Source: Runella sp. MFBS21
GTDB lineage: Bacteria; Bacteroidota; Bacteroidia; Cytophagales; Spirosomataceae
Length of the DNA: 64,000 nt
Direction: 5' to 3'
NCBI RefSeq assembly: GCF_029433105.1
Contig: NZ_JARNTW010000002.1
Location: forward strand, 537,744-601,743
In this document: piece by piece, positions 37,043 to 46,013 of the stretch
Layout: every line of letters starts with the position of its first letter
Position numbering within the stretch: the first letter of the stretch is position 1
Position numbers and translations under genes: made by a program
The notes under the pieces: model-generated
What the model saw: only the letters and a program-made list of their open reading frames with translations
What the model was told of the DNA's origin: nothing
The model's database searches: none

Positions 37043-37480
37043 TTAAGAGGCCTTTACATCTTTAGATTGTGTTTTGAGATATAGAAAATAGGCTATTATT
37101 AGTGCTACTAATAGGAGCTTACCGCCTATTTTATCCCAAAACGAAACTTGAAACTCGGAGGGAAGAGAAATATGGGCAGCAGTGGCTAATTCGTCTAGTT
37201 TTTCTTTTGAAAGGTCAATGTACATTTTATCAGAAACGTAGCCACACCATTCTTGGTCATAGTTCCAAACAGGAATAAAGAAAATCGAGATTTGTTTGTA
37301 TCTCATACCAGCATCTACATAATGCCCTTCTTGATTTTGAAATTCGGGCGTATCGGGAAAATCAGCGATTTTAGCGATAGTTTCTCCACCAAAAGAGAAG
37401 AAGATAGGCTTTGCTGCATAGGCACTACTGGCGTAAGCCAGCAGTGCTATCACAATCACAGGAACAGAAAAGTTTTTCAT
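37043..37480 (-). CDS. Exported, membrane-anchored small protein of unknown function
   Basis: 145 residues. Signal peptide 1-22 (ending AYAA), a periplasmic domain with FFSFGGETIAKIADFPDTPEF, YVDAGMRYKQISIFFIPVWNYDQEW and a C-terminal transmembrane segment (about 117-137, LLLVALIIAYFLYL) ending in a short basic tail. The bulk should be periplasmic with the end in the cytoplasm. No family recognised. Last gene of the kinase operon, 13 bp after the actin-fold protein. Confidence 0.75.
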   Translation of the reverse strand: MKNFSVPVIVIALLAYASSAYAAKPIFFSFGGETIAKIADFPDTPEFQNQEGHYVDAGMRYKQISIFFIPVWNYDQEWCGYVSDKMYIDLSKEKLDELATAAHISLPSEFQVSFWDKIGGKLLLVALIIAYFLYLKTQSKDVKAS

Positions 37481-37493
37481 AGTTTTTTAGAAA

Positions 37494-38447
37494 TTATTTA
37501 AGGCTTAGCAAATAACCTATTGAAAAATTGGCGTCCCAATCAAAGACAAATTGGGGGGTATTCGTAGCATCTTTGATAGCTTTGTAGAGGTTGAGTCCCG
37601 CTTTGTCTTTAGCCTCTTCAAGGGTATATTTATCGGGGGTATTTAAGACCGTAAAACGCTCGTTGTTTTGACGGATTTTTTTTGCTAGTTTAAACGGAAC
37701 ACCTCCGATGATAAAACAAGTTTTACGGTTGAAGGTAGGGATGGCACCGCATTTGTCCTTTACTTCCTGATAGACTTTGCCGTCGTCAGTTTTATCTTGA
37801 AAATACTTTGACCCATAGGTTTCAAAAGCATTTATGTTGTTGTCTTTTTTCCAAGAAACTTTAGTATTACTTGACCCCATGTCTACTACAAATGCTTCAT
37901 TTTCGTAGGCTTTGGGCAATACACAAGCCAAGGCTAAGGCTCCTTCCTGTTCGGGGGTTACGATATTGACTACGTATTTTAAGTTTTTTAGACCGTCTAT
38001 AATCTTCTGAGTGACAGCTTCTTTGGCTGCTCCCGAACTTACTACAAAGTGAATTTGAGCAGCTTGTACCCCAAAATCAAGCATCGTGCTGATGTATTTT
38101 TTCAGACCGTCGCGGATGTCGGTATCAGTGGCCATATTTTCAAGAACCAAGCTATTACCAAAATCCGCTTTTTGTAACTTCCAGTTTTTGTTGGCATCTA
38201 CATTGACTATGAAAGAGTTAAATCCAGAAGCACCTAGCTCGACAACACCTTTTAGGGTACCGTTGATGGGTTCGGGGGGGGCATAACTAAAACCAGAGGA
38301 AGGCGCAGGCTCTACTACGTTAGCTGAGGGGTCTACCACCACAGAGGGAGACTTTTTGCCAAAGAGATATTTGCCGCCAAAAAATAGGCCGACCCCAAGG
38401 GTGATGCCAAATAGAATTTTAGCAATGGGAGTGAATTTGGATTGCAT
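37494..38447 (-). CDS. Membrane-anchored actin-fold (Ppx/GppA-like) protein
   Basis: 317 residues. A transmembrane helix spans about 11-27 (ILFGITLGVGLFFGGKY), followed by a Ser/Pro/Val-rich linker. The rest looks like the ASKHA fold of exopolyphosphatases: phosphate-1-like VVELGASGFNSFIV (68-81), FVVSSGAAKEA, IVTPEQEGALAL, phosphate-2-like FVVDMGSSNTKVSW (186-199) and an adenosine-type IIGGVPFKLAKK. Compared with Ppx/GppA (DIGSNS, ISGEEEA, DIGGGS) the nucleotide-contact Gly and Asp are only partly kept, so activity is uncertain. A run of eight C (8 G on the plus strand, 38274-38281) lies at residues 56-58. Part of the kinase/phosphatase operon. Confidence 0.7.
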   Translation of the reverse strand: MQSKFTPIAKILFGITLGVGLFFGGKYLFGKKSPSVVVDPSANVVEPAPSSGFSYAPPEPINGTLKGVVELGASGFNSFIVNVDANKNWKLQKADFGNSLVLENMATDTDIRDGLKKYISTMLDFGVQAAQIHFVVSSGAAKEAVTQKIIDGLKNLKYVVNIVTPEQEGALALACVLPKAYENEAFVVDMGSSNTKVSWKKDNNINAFETYGSKYFQDKTDDGKVYQEVKDKCGAIPTFNRKTCFIIGGVPFKLAKKIRQNNERFTVLNTPDKYTLEEAKDKAGLNLYKAIKDATNTPQFVFDWDANFSIGYLLSLK

Positions 38448-38478
38448 AATTGTTTGGTCTTATTAAATGGTTAAAAAT

Positions 38479-38973
38479 TTAGTATTTATCAGAGTTGGTG
38501 AGTTCTTTTTCGATTTCGTCGCCACGCATAGCTACTACATCAATGATGTCTTTGAGGGTAGTGCCTTTGGCATCGCTGGCGGTTCTTACCGAAAAATTCA
38601 GGAAGTAGGCATTCGTATTATCTTTCCCTATTTGCCATGCACCAAACTTGTAGGTAGCATTTTTGCTCAATGCCATGTAGATATCACTTTCTTTGAGGTC
38701 TGATTTGGTGTCATAAATGCGTGCATAAGACCAGATTTCTCGCACTTCAATCCCCTTATAGCTCATAGGCTTGGATTGGATATATACGGCTTGGATGCGG
38801 TCATTGTCCACCTTCCTCACAATTTTGAAGTCGCCATTTTTGGTGATGCTGTATTCAATCCCTTGTGTATCAAGTTCTTTTTTGACAAAAGGGTCACACT
38901 CTACGGCAGGACTACCGCCTATTTGCCCATAGCTAGTGTACGTTATGAGCAAAAAAAACAATACTTTTTTCAT
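38479..38973 (-). CDS. Small exported YbjN-like protein
   Basis: 164 residues. Signal peptide 1-16 (ending SYGQ). The mature part resembles the YbjN fold (related to type III chaperones): FVKKELDTQGIEYSITKNGDF, VYIQSKPMSYKGIEVREIWSYARI, KFGAWQIGKDNTNAYFLNFSV, then a final acidic helix. It is a clear paralogue of the C-terminal half of its neighbour at 38995-39951 (KFGAWQI is shared, both end in a D/K-Y motif). No catalytic residues evident. Confidence 0.75.
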   Translation of the reverse strand: MKKVLFFLLITYTSYGQIGGSPAVECDPFVKKELDTQGIEYSITKNGDFKIVRKVDNDRIQAVYIQSKPMSYKGIEVREIWSYARIYDTKSDLKESDIYMALSKNATYKFGAWQIGKDNTNAYFLNFSVRTASDAKGTTLKDIIDVVAMRGDEIEKELTNSDKY

Positions 38974-38994
38974 GCGAAAGTTAATTTTAGAGGG

Positions 38995-39951
38995 TTAGTA
39001 GTCGTCTTTTTGGGTGAGTTCTTTTTCCCGTAAATCAGCTTCTTCAGCTAGAAATTCTATTATTTTTTTCAAATCGTGCGAAGCGATAGAAGTAGAAGTC
39101 GTGATCGAAATATTGACTAAGTAGGGAGATTTTTCGCCGGCAATTTGCCAAGCACCAAACTTGAGATTCTCGTTACGCTCCAAGAGGAATAGCCCATTGG
39201 CAAAACCTAGGTCGCTTTTAGAAGTGATTTTTTTGATAGGCGACCAAATATCAAGCAGTTCCATGTCTTTATAAGTTTGGGTTTTTCCGGTTATGATTAT
39301 CAATTGTGTTCGGCCATCGTCTCTCTTTACCGTCAAATGATAATCTCCTTTTTCGGTGACTTTATAGGAGAGCCCCGTAGCTTCTATTTTTTGTTTAAAA
39401 TCTACATTGGAAGTAGAGTTGCTAGAAGTATTATTAGTGGAGGACGTGGTCGTACTCTCTCCTTCCTTAGCATAAATCAGTACACTATACCTTCCTGAGC
39501 GGCTATTTTTTTTGTCGCTTATCAATACCAATCGATATTCGCTGTCTGATGCTACGGTAAAATCTTTCAGTATTTCGTAGTCTCCCAGTTCATTGGTAGG
39601 GTCATTGGAAATTTTTTTGCGTTTGTTTTCATTCACACTTTTGAGGGTTTCCCACTGTCCGTCGGGTTTTTGCTTTTGGAGATGCAATGTAAAATCTTCA
39701 ATACGTGCATCTGCATACGCAATAATCACATAGTGCGTGTTGGCCTTGAAAGGTCGATACAAAACATCATAAATGGATTCGGAGCGTTCGGTCATAAAGC
39801 CAGACTCATAGCGTATCAAATCGGCACTTGATGGACCGTCCAATTCTTTGGAAAGACTCAAGGCAAGTGAGTTCATAGTATTCATTGAGTTTTTTTGCCC
39901 CCAGCTACTCGTAGCTACTGCGAGCAAGAAAAAAAGAACGGGGAATTTCAT
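38995..39951 (-). CDS. Exported two-domain protein with C-terminal YbjN-like domain
   Basis: 318 residues. Signal peptide 1-18. The N-terminal half (about 25-170) is beta-rich with YRPFKANTHYVIIAYADARIEDFTLHLQ, FTVASDSEYRLVLISDK and YSVLIYAKEG, loosely like pre-peptidase C-terminal/jellyroll domains. A Ser/Thr/Asn linker (STTTSSTNNTSSNSTS) leads to a YbjN-like domain (about 193-318) that is paralogous to the neighbouring 164-residue protein. It lies 21 bp upstream of that gene and 18 bp from the next. Function unknown. Confidence 0.75.
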   Translation of the reverse strand: MKFPVLFFLLAVATSSWGQKNSMNTMNSLALSLSKELDGPSSADLIRYESGFMTERSESIYDVLYRPFKANTHYVIIAYADARIEDFTLHLQKQKPDGQWETLKSVNENKRKKISNDPTNELGDYEILKDFTVASDSEYRLVLISDKKNSRSGRYSVLIYAKEGESTTTSSTNNTSSNSTSNVDFKQKIEATGLSYKVTEKGDYHLTVKRDDGRTQLIIITGKTQTYKDMELLDIWSPIKKITSKSDLGFANGLFLLERNENLKFGAWQIAGEKSPYLVNISITTSTSIASHDLKKIIEFLAEEADLREKELTQKDDY

Positions 39952-39969
39952 CTTTATGGTGGTTTAGGG

Positions 39970-40425
39970 TTATTGTTCTTGATCAATGAGAAGGCCGAAA
40001 TGAGTATAGTTTTGACCCGTACGGAAAGTGGCCATTACTTCGAGCTTATAAAAAGCAGATTCAGCCGCGGAAAAAGCTGTATTGATTTCTGAATTGCCAC
40101 TATATGTGCGTACAAAAGACCAAGTGTCGTTTTTGAGTTGGTACAACCGTAGTTGTAAAGCCGATATTTTTTCAGGATCCCCTAAAACAATAATGTTGGA
40201 TAACTCGCTTTTGGAAAAGAAATGAGTCGTGCTATTGCGGGCGTCACTCATGTCGCGTTGTAGTACATCAAGCAGCGATTTGACTACGTAGCGGTCTTTT
40301 TTTTCCAATGCTTTTGTTTTAGTATCCAGCAATGTAATCATTGGAGTCATCGAACTGAATTTTCTTTGACCGAAAGCTAAGCCACTACCTAGTAGTAGCA
40401 AAAGCCCCAAAAGTAGATGTCGCAT
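39970..40425 (-). CDS. Small exported protein of unknown function
   Basis: 151 residues. Signal peptide 1-19 (ending AFGQ). The mature part begins with a helix rich in Lys and Asp (LLDTKTKALEKKDRYVV) and ends in strands (ALQLRLYQLKNDTWSFVRTY, FYKLEVMATFRTGQ). No named family recognised. It sits between the YbjN-like gene and the kinase gene in the operon. Confidence 0.7.
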   Translation of the reverse strand: MRHLLLGLLLLLGSGLAFGQRKFSSMTPMITLLDTKTKALEKKDRYVVKSLLDVLQRDMSDARNSTTHFFSKSELSNIIVLGDPEKISALQLRLYQLKNDTWSFVRTYSGNSEINTAFSAAESAFYKLEVMATFRTGQNYTHFGLLIDQEQ

Positions 40426-40445
40426 GGTAATGAGAGATAGATGGT

Positions 40446-42062
40446 TTATGGTAAATGTACGCCTCCAAAATTCCAGTAGGATTGTCCCGGAATACGCTCT
40501 TCGGCTTCTCGGATATCCACTATTCTGATATGGCTAGGTATGGGCTCAAATGTGGCGGTAAATGCGTGGTTTTTGCGGCTTCCCCAACTGACCGATTGAC
40601 CATTGGTGCCTCCCTCTAAGCTTTTTAATTTGTAGATATTTCTTGCGGCATCTCTCACATAAAAAGCGTACTGAGGGTTTTCGGTACCATATATGGCGTA
40701 GGAGGAGTTGTCGGTCATATCTTTGGTGCGAGTCATTAAAAAATTGACAGTCAGGGCGTTGGGGGTGCGTTTTATAGAGGTGATGCGAATGTTGGCATTT
40801 TGAGGGGGATTATCTACTTGGGGGGCTGAGGAAGCAGGTTTCGGGGGAGGAGGAGCCACGGTTTCTCCTTTTTTTGCAGATAAATCTGCTGTCACAAAAG
40901 CGGCATCTTTATTTTCATCCACTTTAGTAGTATCTTTTGGTAGAGGCGTTAGCGTTTGGTTTTTATCAGAATATTTATTCTCCTTTTCTTCGGGTAGTTG
41001 GTTTTCTATAACTTCCTCTGGTGGTGTTTGCTTCTCAAGCCAAAATGTATCAACTCCATAAGCTCCTAACATTCCTAAACCAATAATAGCCGCCCATTTG
41101 ACCCACTCCTTCGCTTGGAAAGGTTGAGAAGGGATAAGAGTAGGAATAGGCTCGGGGGTAATGGGGGGAGGAACGATGGGCTTTTCATGAATGCTCCATT
41201 GGCCTGTTTCGATAAAGTTAGTAGCCCATTGTACCAGTTCGGTGGCCTTAGGACGATCCCAAGGGTCTTTTGCCAAACAACGTTTGATGATTTCGTTGAG
41301 GTCATTGCTACATTTAAAATCTGTCGGTAAGTTGGGCGGAGTAGGGTCGCTAAGCTGGTTTAGTCCTCCAAACTCCCCAAAGGGGACATCTCCAGTGATG
41401 AGTTCGAAGAGTGTAGCTCCCAAAGCCCAAATATCAGTGGCTTTGATAGGAGGTTTATTGACGTTGTCTTTTCCCCACAACTCTGCTGCGCGGTAGGGGG
41501 GCGGGGTCATTCCAGATTGGATAGAATTAGTATTGGATTTTTTGGCCTCCGTAAATTTCCGAATAGTAGCGCGTAGTTTGAGACTTAACCCCAAATCAGC
41601 CAAAAAGATATATTCTTCACCATCTCGCAAATCAATCAGGATATTGTTGGGCTTGATGTCTTGGTGAACCAACTTTTCTTTGTGTAAGTAAGCCAGCGCC
41701 GCACCTACATTTTGCATTACCTTGGCGATTTCGAGTTCGGTATATTTGCCTAGATATTTGCTAGAAGCAGCATTACCTCCCGAACAATAACGCATTACTA
41801 AATAGGGACGACCTTCTTCATCTTTGCCAAAATGCCTAACCGTGAGCAAATTGGAGTGCGAAAGGTCTTTTTGCACATCGTATTCTTCTTCGATATTTTT
41901 GATGCCTTCTACATCAAGCATTGGATATATTTTGAGAGCCACCGTATGGTTTCTCGTTTCTTTATCTTGGGCTTCCCATACATCGGCAAAGCCTCCATTG
42001 TCTATGAGCTTGACAAGATCATAGCGTTTATCAAAGAGTTGGCCAGGTTTGAGCATTGTCAT
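40446..42062 (-). CDS. Transmembrane Ser/Thr protein kinase (Hanks type)
   Basis: 538 residues. Kinase domain about 14-290: glycine loop IDNGGFADVWEA, Lys44 in VALKIY, catalytic loop HQDIKPNN (Asp135, Asn140; Gln replaces the usual Arg), and ADLGLS (Asp156; Leu replaces the usual Phe of DFG), then a PPYRAAEL activation end. A Pro-rich linker leads to one transmembrane segment (about 325-345) and a periplasmic part with Pro/Glu/Lys-rich linker and a beta domain of about 120 residues (IRITSIKRTPNALTV, HIRIVDIREAEERI). The start ATG overlaps the phosphatase stop by 4 bp (ATGA), indicating translational coupling. It should phosphorylate operon proteins in response to periplasmic cues (inference). 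Confidence 0.9.
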   Translation of the reverse strand: MTMLKPGQLFDKRYDLVKLIDNGGFADVWEAQDKETRNHTVALKIYPMLDVEGIKNIEEEYDVQKDLSHSNLLTVRHFGKDEEGRPYLVMRYCSGGNAASSKYLGKYTELEIAKVMQNVGAALAYLHKEKLVHQDIKPNNILIDLRDGEEYIFLADLGLSLKLRATIRKFTEAKKSNTNSIQSGMTPPPYRAAELWGKDNVNKPPIKATDIWALGATLFELITGDVPFGEFGGLNQLSDPTPPNLPTDFKCSNDLNEIIKRCLAKDPWDRPKATELVQWATNFIETGQWSIHEKPIVPPPITPEPIPTLIPSQPFQAKEWVKWAAIIGLGMLGAYGVDTFWLEKQTPPEEVIENQLPEEKENKYSDKNQTLTPLPKDTTKVDENKDAAFVTADLSAKKGETVAPPPPKPASSAPQVDNPPQNANIRITSIKRTPNALTVNFLMTRTKDMTDNSSYAIYGTENPQYAFYVRDAARNIYKLKSLEGGTNGQSVSWGSRKNHAFTATFEPIPSHIRIVDIREAEERIPGQSYWNFGGVHLP

Positions 42063-43441
42063 GGTAGGTTATTGGGATTGGGTTTATTGCTAGATTTTTT
42101 TGGAGGCAATGATTGGCTCTTATCCGTATTTGGGCTTGTCGCCTCATCTATGATGGCAGCTTCAGTAGGAGTGGGTCTGCGACTGTCATTGGATTTGTCG
42201 TCAGATTTTTGGTTTTTATGTTTATTAGAGTCTTCTTTCTCATTATTTTTGGTGCGTTCTAGAGCAGGAGAACCATTAGATGTAGAATTATCATCGGGTT
42301 CTGTGTCAGTGGGGGGGGGTGAGGGTTTACTTGTACTGGTGGGGGGTTCTTTGCCTCTAACAGCTGTTTTTTTGTTTTCAGGGCTGATAGGTATAGGCAC
42401 TTCTGGTATATCATTAGGTGTTACTACAGTATCAGTTCTTTTCGCGGGGGAGGGTGGGGGAGTGTTTATTGGTTTGGTTTCCCATTTTTTTTGTAGCTCA
42501 GGATAATACCACACCGCCAATCCGACCGAGGCGAAGGTCATACCCAGCGCTACCCACATGGCAGTACTTGTTTTTTTGCGGGTCTGAAAACGCGGATTGG
42601 GCAGCGTGTTGTTACCACCGTTGTCGTTTGATGGAGAAGTATGGCCTTTTACTACTCGATTTACTACTACAGTGATGTTGTCGTTACCACCTGCGTCGTT
42701 GGCCGCTTTGATGAGCTTGTCAATACAGAGAGCCAATTCTTTATTTGGGCTTTGTAAGATACTTTCTATGGTATGATCTTCAATCATCGAATTAAGGCCA
42801 TCACTACATAGCATTACTACATCGTCTTGATAGAGGGTTTCTACCACAATATCAGGGGCAGGGGGGCGTTCGCTATCGCCAAGGCTTTGCAGAATGACGT
42901 TGCTCTGAGGGTGATAAAATGCTTGCGTTTTGGTGAGTTTACCTTCATCCAAGAGGGTTTGTACGTAGGAATGATCCTTGGTGAGTTGCAACAATTTCCC
43001 TTCTCGTAGGAGATAACAACGGCTGTCGCCACTCCAAGCCACGTAGAGTTGGTCGTTGAGGATATGCGCTATCACTACCGTAGTACCCATGCCTTCTGTT
43101 TCGGGATTGAGGCTGGCATATTCCAAAATCTGTTGATGAGCGTATTGAATAGCTGTGACCAGACGTTCGGAGGTGGGGCGCTCTTTGGCGATATTTTCTC
43201 GAAAAAAAGCACAAATACTATCTATGGTGATTTTGGAGGCTATTTCGCCTGCGTTGGTTCCTCCCATGCCATCGGCTACTACCATCATAGAGCCATTTGT
43301 AGGATTGTAATAGGGGTGAGCAGGCACTACCCAATTGGCCTCTACATCGCTGGTTACGATAAAATTATCCTCGTTGTGTTCTCTTACTTTGCCTACATTG
43401 GTTTTGGCTACCATTTGTAGTTGCAATGCGTTTTGCGTCAT
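42059..43441 (-). CDS. PP2C-type Ser/Thr phosphatase with transmembrane segment
   Basis: 460 residues from ATG 43441 (MTQNALQLQMV...), one base after the preceding stop; a longer frame to 43477 would overlap it. The PP2C domain (about 1-240) has NEDNF, VVADGMGGTNAGEIAS, EGMGTTVV, WSGDSRCYL, SDGLNSMI and NDNITVVV, the metal-binding acidic residues of the family. A transmembrane segment (about 277-297) is followed by a long disordered Pro/Ser/Thr/Asn/Lys tail. A C9 run (G9 on the plus strand, 42311-42319) encodes part of the tail. It should reverse phosphorylation by the coupled kinase. Confidence 0.92.
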   Translation of the reverse strand: MTQNALQLQMVAKTNVGKVREHNEDNFIVTSDVEANWVVPAHPYYNPTNGSMMVVADGMGGTNAGEIASKITIDSICAFFRENIAKERPTSERLVTAIQYAHQQILEYASLNPETEGMGTTVVIAHILNDQLYVAWSGDSRCYLLREGKLLQLTKDHSYVQTLLDEGKLTKTQAFYHPQSNVILQSLGDSERPPAPDIVVETLYQDDVVMLCSDGLNSMIEDHTIESILQSPNKELALCIDKLIKAANDAGGNDNITVVVNRVVKGHTSPSNDNGGNNTLPNPRFQTRKKTSTAMWVALGMTFASVGLAVWYYPELQKKWETKPINTPPPSPAKRTDTVVTPNDIPEVPIPISPENKKTAVRGKEPPTSTSKPSPPPTDTEPDDNSTSNGSPALERTKNNEKEDSNKHKNQKSDDKSNDSRRPTPTEAAIIDEATSPNTDKSQSLPPKKSSNKPNPNNLP

Positions 43442-43442
43442 G

Positions 43443-44393
43443 TCAGTAGTTATTTGGAGGGAGAGTGGAGTTTCCATTTTGTTTTGTTTCTTTTTTCTTA
43501 CTCTCTCTTTTTTTGTTTACAGGCTCTTTGTCGGTTGAGATGTCGTTGGTAGGCGAGGGTGGTGAGGTTTCGGTAGCTTTAGGCGGGGCAGCCGGGGGCA
43601 GTTTTCCTTTGAGAGGTGTCAATTCATCTGTAAGAGGACTTTCTGGGCGCGTAGGCTGCGGCAACCGAACGATGTACCACTCATTGCCTTTGTTTTTGAG
43701 GATACCTGCGGCATGGTACCTTATTACGCCTGATTTAATCGTGGCTACAAAGTAAATTCCTCCAATTACATTGTCTTTGAGAGAGATACGTTTCAGCAAA
43801 GTCTCACTTTCGGTGTTTTGAAAGTTAAGATTTGGGGTATAAACGGCCACGTTAAGGGGACTTTTTTCATTGACATTTAGGTCGTCACGCGCCGATACTA
43901 CCACAAGCCATCCATTTCCTTCTTGGGTGTTGAGAAAACCACCGACCGAAAGGGGGCTTTCTGTACGATAGCTGATGATCCCGCTGCTGTCGTAGGTTTC
44001 GATAGGGGAGATTTCCTCTGGTTGATAGTCAGTAGAAAAAATAGGGCGCAAGGCCATAGAAGATAGATGAGGGCGAATGGTATCATTCTTTTTGTATTGC
44101 TCAAACGCCTTGTCGCCTATCCAAGGAGTAGCTATACTGGTCAATGCCCATATTTTATGATCAGCTACGACTCCCAGCGTATAGCGCCGTCCAAAGTAAC
44201 TTTTGCCGGCGCGTCCGTATTCATTGCCACGGGTGCTTTTCATTACATAGTCTTGCCGCACGATACAGATGGAGCTATCCACGGCCATTCGGAAAAGTTT
44301 TTTATCATTTGAAAAAAGATTTTCTAAATCCAATTCATTTTGGGCTTGCGCTGCCAAAGAGGTGAGCAGCAACAAAAAAATACATCGTAACAT
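43443..44393 (-). CDS. Exported protein of unknown function in the kinase operon
   Basis: 316 residues. Signal peptide 1-17 (ending AAQAQ). The mature domain is beta-rich with a Tyr/Arg/Gly-rich patch (RGNEYGRAGKSYFGRRY), GVVADHKIWALTSIATPW and a final folded stretch (IKSGVIRYHAAGILKNKGNEWYIVRLP), then a Pro/Ser/Thr/Lys disordered tail ending KKRESKKKETKQN. No named family recognised. It lies between the FHA-protease and the phosphatase, 25 bp and 1 bp from them, and is likely co-expressed. Confidence 0.75.
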   Translation of the reverse strand: MLRCIFLLLLTSLAAQAQNELDLENLFSNDKKLFRMAVDSSICIVRQDYVMKSTRGNEYGRAGKSYFGRRYTLGVVADHKIWALTSIATPWIGDKAFEQYKKNDTIRPHLSSMALRPIFSTDYQPEEISPIETYDSSGIISYRTESPLSVGGFLNTQEGNGWLVVVSARDDLNVNEKSPLNVAVYTPNLNFQNTESETLLKRISLKDNVIGGIYFVATIKSGVIRYHAAGILKNKGNEWYIVRLPQPTRPESPLTDELTPLKGKLPPAAPPKATETSPPSPTNDISTDKEPVNKKRESKKKETKQNGNSTLPPNNY

Positions 44394-44418
44394 GGTGATG
44401 ATTGATTTAAGGGTGAAC

Positions 44419-45924
44419 TTATCTGATAGCGGTGATAGGAACGACTAACCCTTGCGCTCCTGCGCCACCTGATACAATCCCTACTACCACATAGCGATTG
44501 TTGGTTTTAGCAAACACTGGCCCGCCCGAATTGCCTTGGTCAAAACCACGATTAGAGATATAAATTACGCCGTTGGAAAGGCCATCTCTGGCTACATTAC
44601 ACTCATTATAAAGAGGCTTGATGTCATTGGGGTTGTTAACGCCCATTCCAAACGAATAGCCCAAAATATATAGAGGTGTAGAGGCTGAGAGGGAAGCAGA
44701 GAGGCTGGGTGCGAAGTCTAGCCCTCCATTGCGAGAAGTACGACTGACGGCCCAGTCGGTACCGTTGTTGAGGGAGGCGATTCGTAAAATGAAAGACGTT
44801 CCGTCGTCGGCGGTGATTTGTTTTGTTTCATCGCCCGATTGATTGAGCATGAAATCCTGACTGCTCATCTGCATCGCAGTTCCAGAAGGAGAGTAGGCTT
44901 CTAAAAAGTGAGTTATCTTACCGCCATTGTTGGCCAAGATATTGAGCTTTATGAGCTCTTCTTGTGATTCTTTGGGCGCATTGGCGATGAAGTGCCAAGG
45001 CTCTAGCACGTGCCTTGCAGTCACAAAACGCCCATCGCTTAGTAAAAAACCAGTACCCGACCCTCCAAATTCGACCTGTTTTTGGGTCCCACCAATTTCA
45101 ACTATGATTTTGCTTGTTCGGATATAATAAACGTTTGGATATAACTGCGATAGATGGAGGTTTTCGGTAGTGACTGGTTTATCATTGGAATCGTTATGAG
45201 GAGTGATAGGAGTTGAGCCCGAAATTACTTTAATGCGGCGTTCTAAGGACGTAATTGTGTTTTTAAGTTCTTTTTGAGCCTTTTGACTTTTCTCATTACT
45301 TATGATAAGTTCTTGTTTTTGTTGCTCATTGATAATTTGGCTGCTTGCATAGAGGTCTTCAAAATTGTTGGCTTTGTTGAAGAAGTAATACCCTCCACTC
45401 ACCGCTGCCACCAACAGTACTGCCAAAGTTGCCACCGCTGTTTTGTAAGGTTTGATAGCTTCATTGGCCATTGCTTTGAGGCGTATAGTCATGCCCATGC
45501 TCTTTACCGAGTTGTTGGGAGGAGTCAGAAAAGATACCCTAGGGCCTTCGTAGGAGAGCTGAATATCGTCACCATTGCGGAGCAATACTTCATCTCTGAG
45601 CGATTGGCCGTTGACGAGGGTGGGGTTGGTTTTAGAGAGGCTTTTGATGACCCAGCCTCCTCCTTTACGAATAATGGCGGCATGAGGCCTGCTGACGGTT
45701 GTACAGTCGTCGCCAAATCCAACGGCAAAGTTGCTACCTCGTCCCAGCTCTATATAATCACCGATAAACTCGGTGGTTTGACCAGTACGGTATTTTTGGG
45801 TAGCTGTTTTGTGTTCCAGAACAAAATAAGTTCTACCAGAAGCACCTACCAAGGATTTAAGAGAGCCTCCCAACGATTTGGAAAACTTTTCGGTTGCGCG
45901 GGGTTGAGGAACTGTCGTTGACAT
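44419..45924 (-). CDS. Membrane-spanning FHA domain and trypsin-like serine protease fusion
   Basis: 501 residues. Cytoplasmic FHA domain (about 55-135): Arg62 in LGRGSNF, VSRPHA (Ser79, His81) and Asn105, all the phosphothreonine-contact positions. A transmembrane segment (about 163-183) is followed by a coiled coil (about 195-235). The C-terminal domain (about 255-501) is a trypsin-like protease: His305 in TARHVLE, Asp390 in GTDWAVSR and Ser466 in DQGNSGGPV form the expected triad. This places phosphothreonine binding inside the cell and proteolysis in the periplasm. Strong candidate output module of the adjacent kinase and phosphatase (inference). A repeated operator-like motif lies 64-89 bp upstream. 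Confidence 0.9.
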   Translation of the reverse strand: MSTTVPQPRATEKFSKSLGGSLKSLVGASGRTYFVLEHKTATQKYRTGQTTEFIGDYIELGRGSNFAVGFGDDCTTVSRPHAAIIRKGGGWVIKSLSKTNPTLVNGQSLRDEVLLRNGDDIQLSYEGPRVSFLTPPNNSVKSMGMTIRLKAMANEAIKPYKTAVATLAVLLVAAVSGGYYFFNKANNFEDLYASSQIINEQQKQELIISNEKSQKAQKELKNTITSLERRIKVISGSTPITPHNDSNDKPVTTENLHLSQLYPNVYYIRTSKIIVEIGGTQKQVEFGGSGTGFLLSDGRFVTARHVLEPWHFIANAPKESQEELIKLNILANNGGKITHFLEAYSPSGTAMQMSSQDFMLNQSGDETKQITADDGTSFILRIASLNNGTDWAVSRTSRNGGLDFAPSLSASLSASTPLYILGYSFGMGVNNPNDIKPLYNECNVARDGLSNGVIYISNRGFDQGNSGGPVFAKTNNRYVVVGIVSGGAGAQGLVVPITAIR

Positions 45925-45987
45925 AGGTTTGGGTTTGGTTTTGATGAGTCAAAAGTAGAGGTAGAGAATGAGAAGGGTGGTACAGGT

Positions 45988-46013
45988 ACCAGTTACTAAC
46001 TGGTTATTAACTT
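45988..46013 (-). promoter_or_regulatory. Palindromic motif upstream of the FHA-protease gene
   Basis: ACCAGTTA-C-TAACTGGT (45988-46004) is a perfect 8-1-8 palindrome, followed by TATTAACTT. It lies just beyond the stop of the upstream kinase gene, 64-89 bp before the protease ATG. Related to 36073-36099 and 48307-48334. Candidate operator. Confidence 0.5.

Noticed and set aside
41832-42506. 224-codon plus-strand frame
   Set aside because: Shadow of the kinase and phosphatase genes, with composition typical of a reverse frame.
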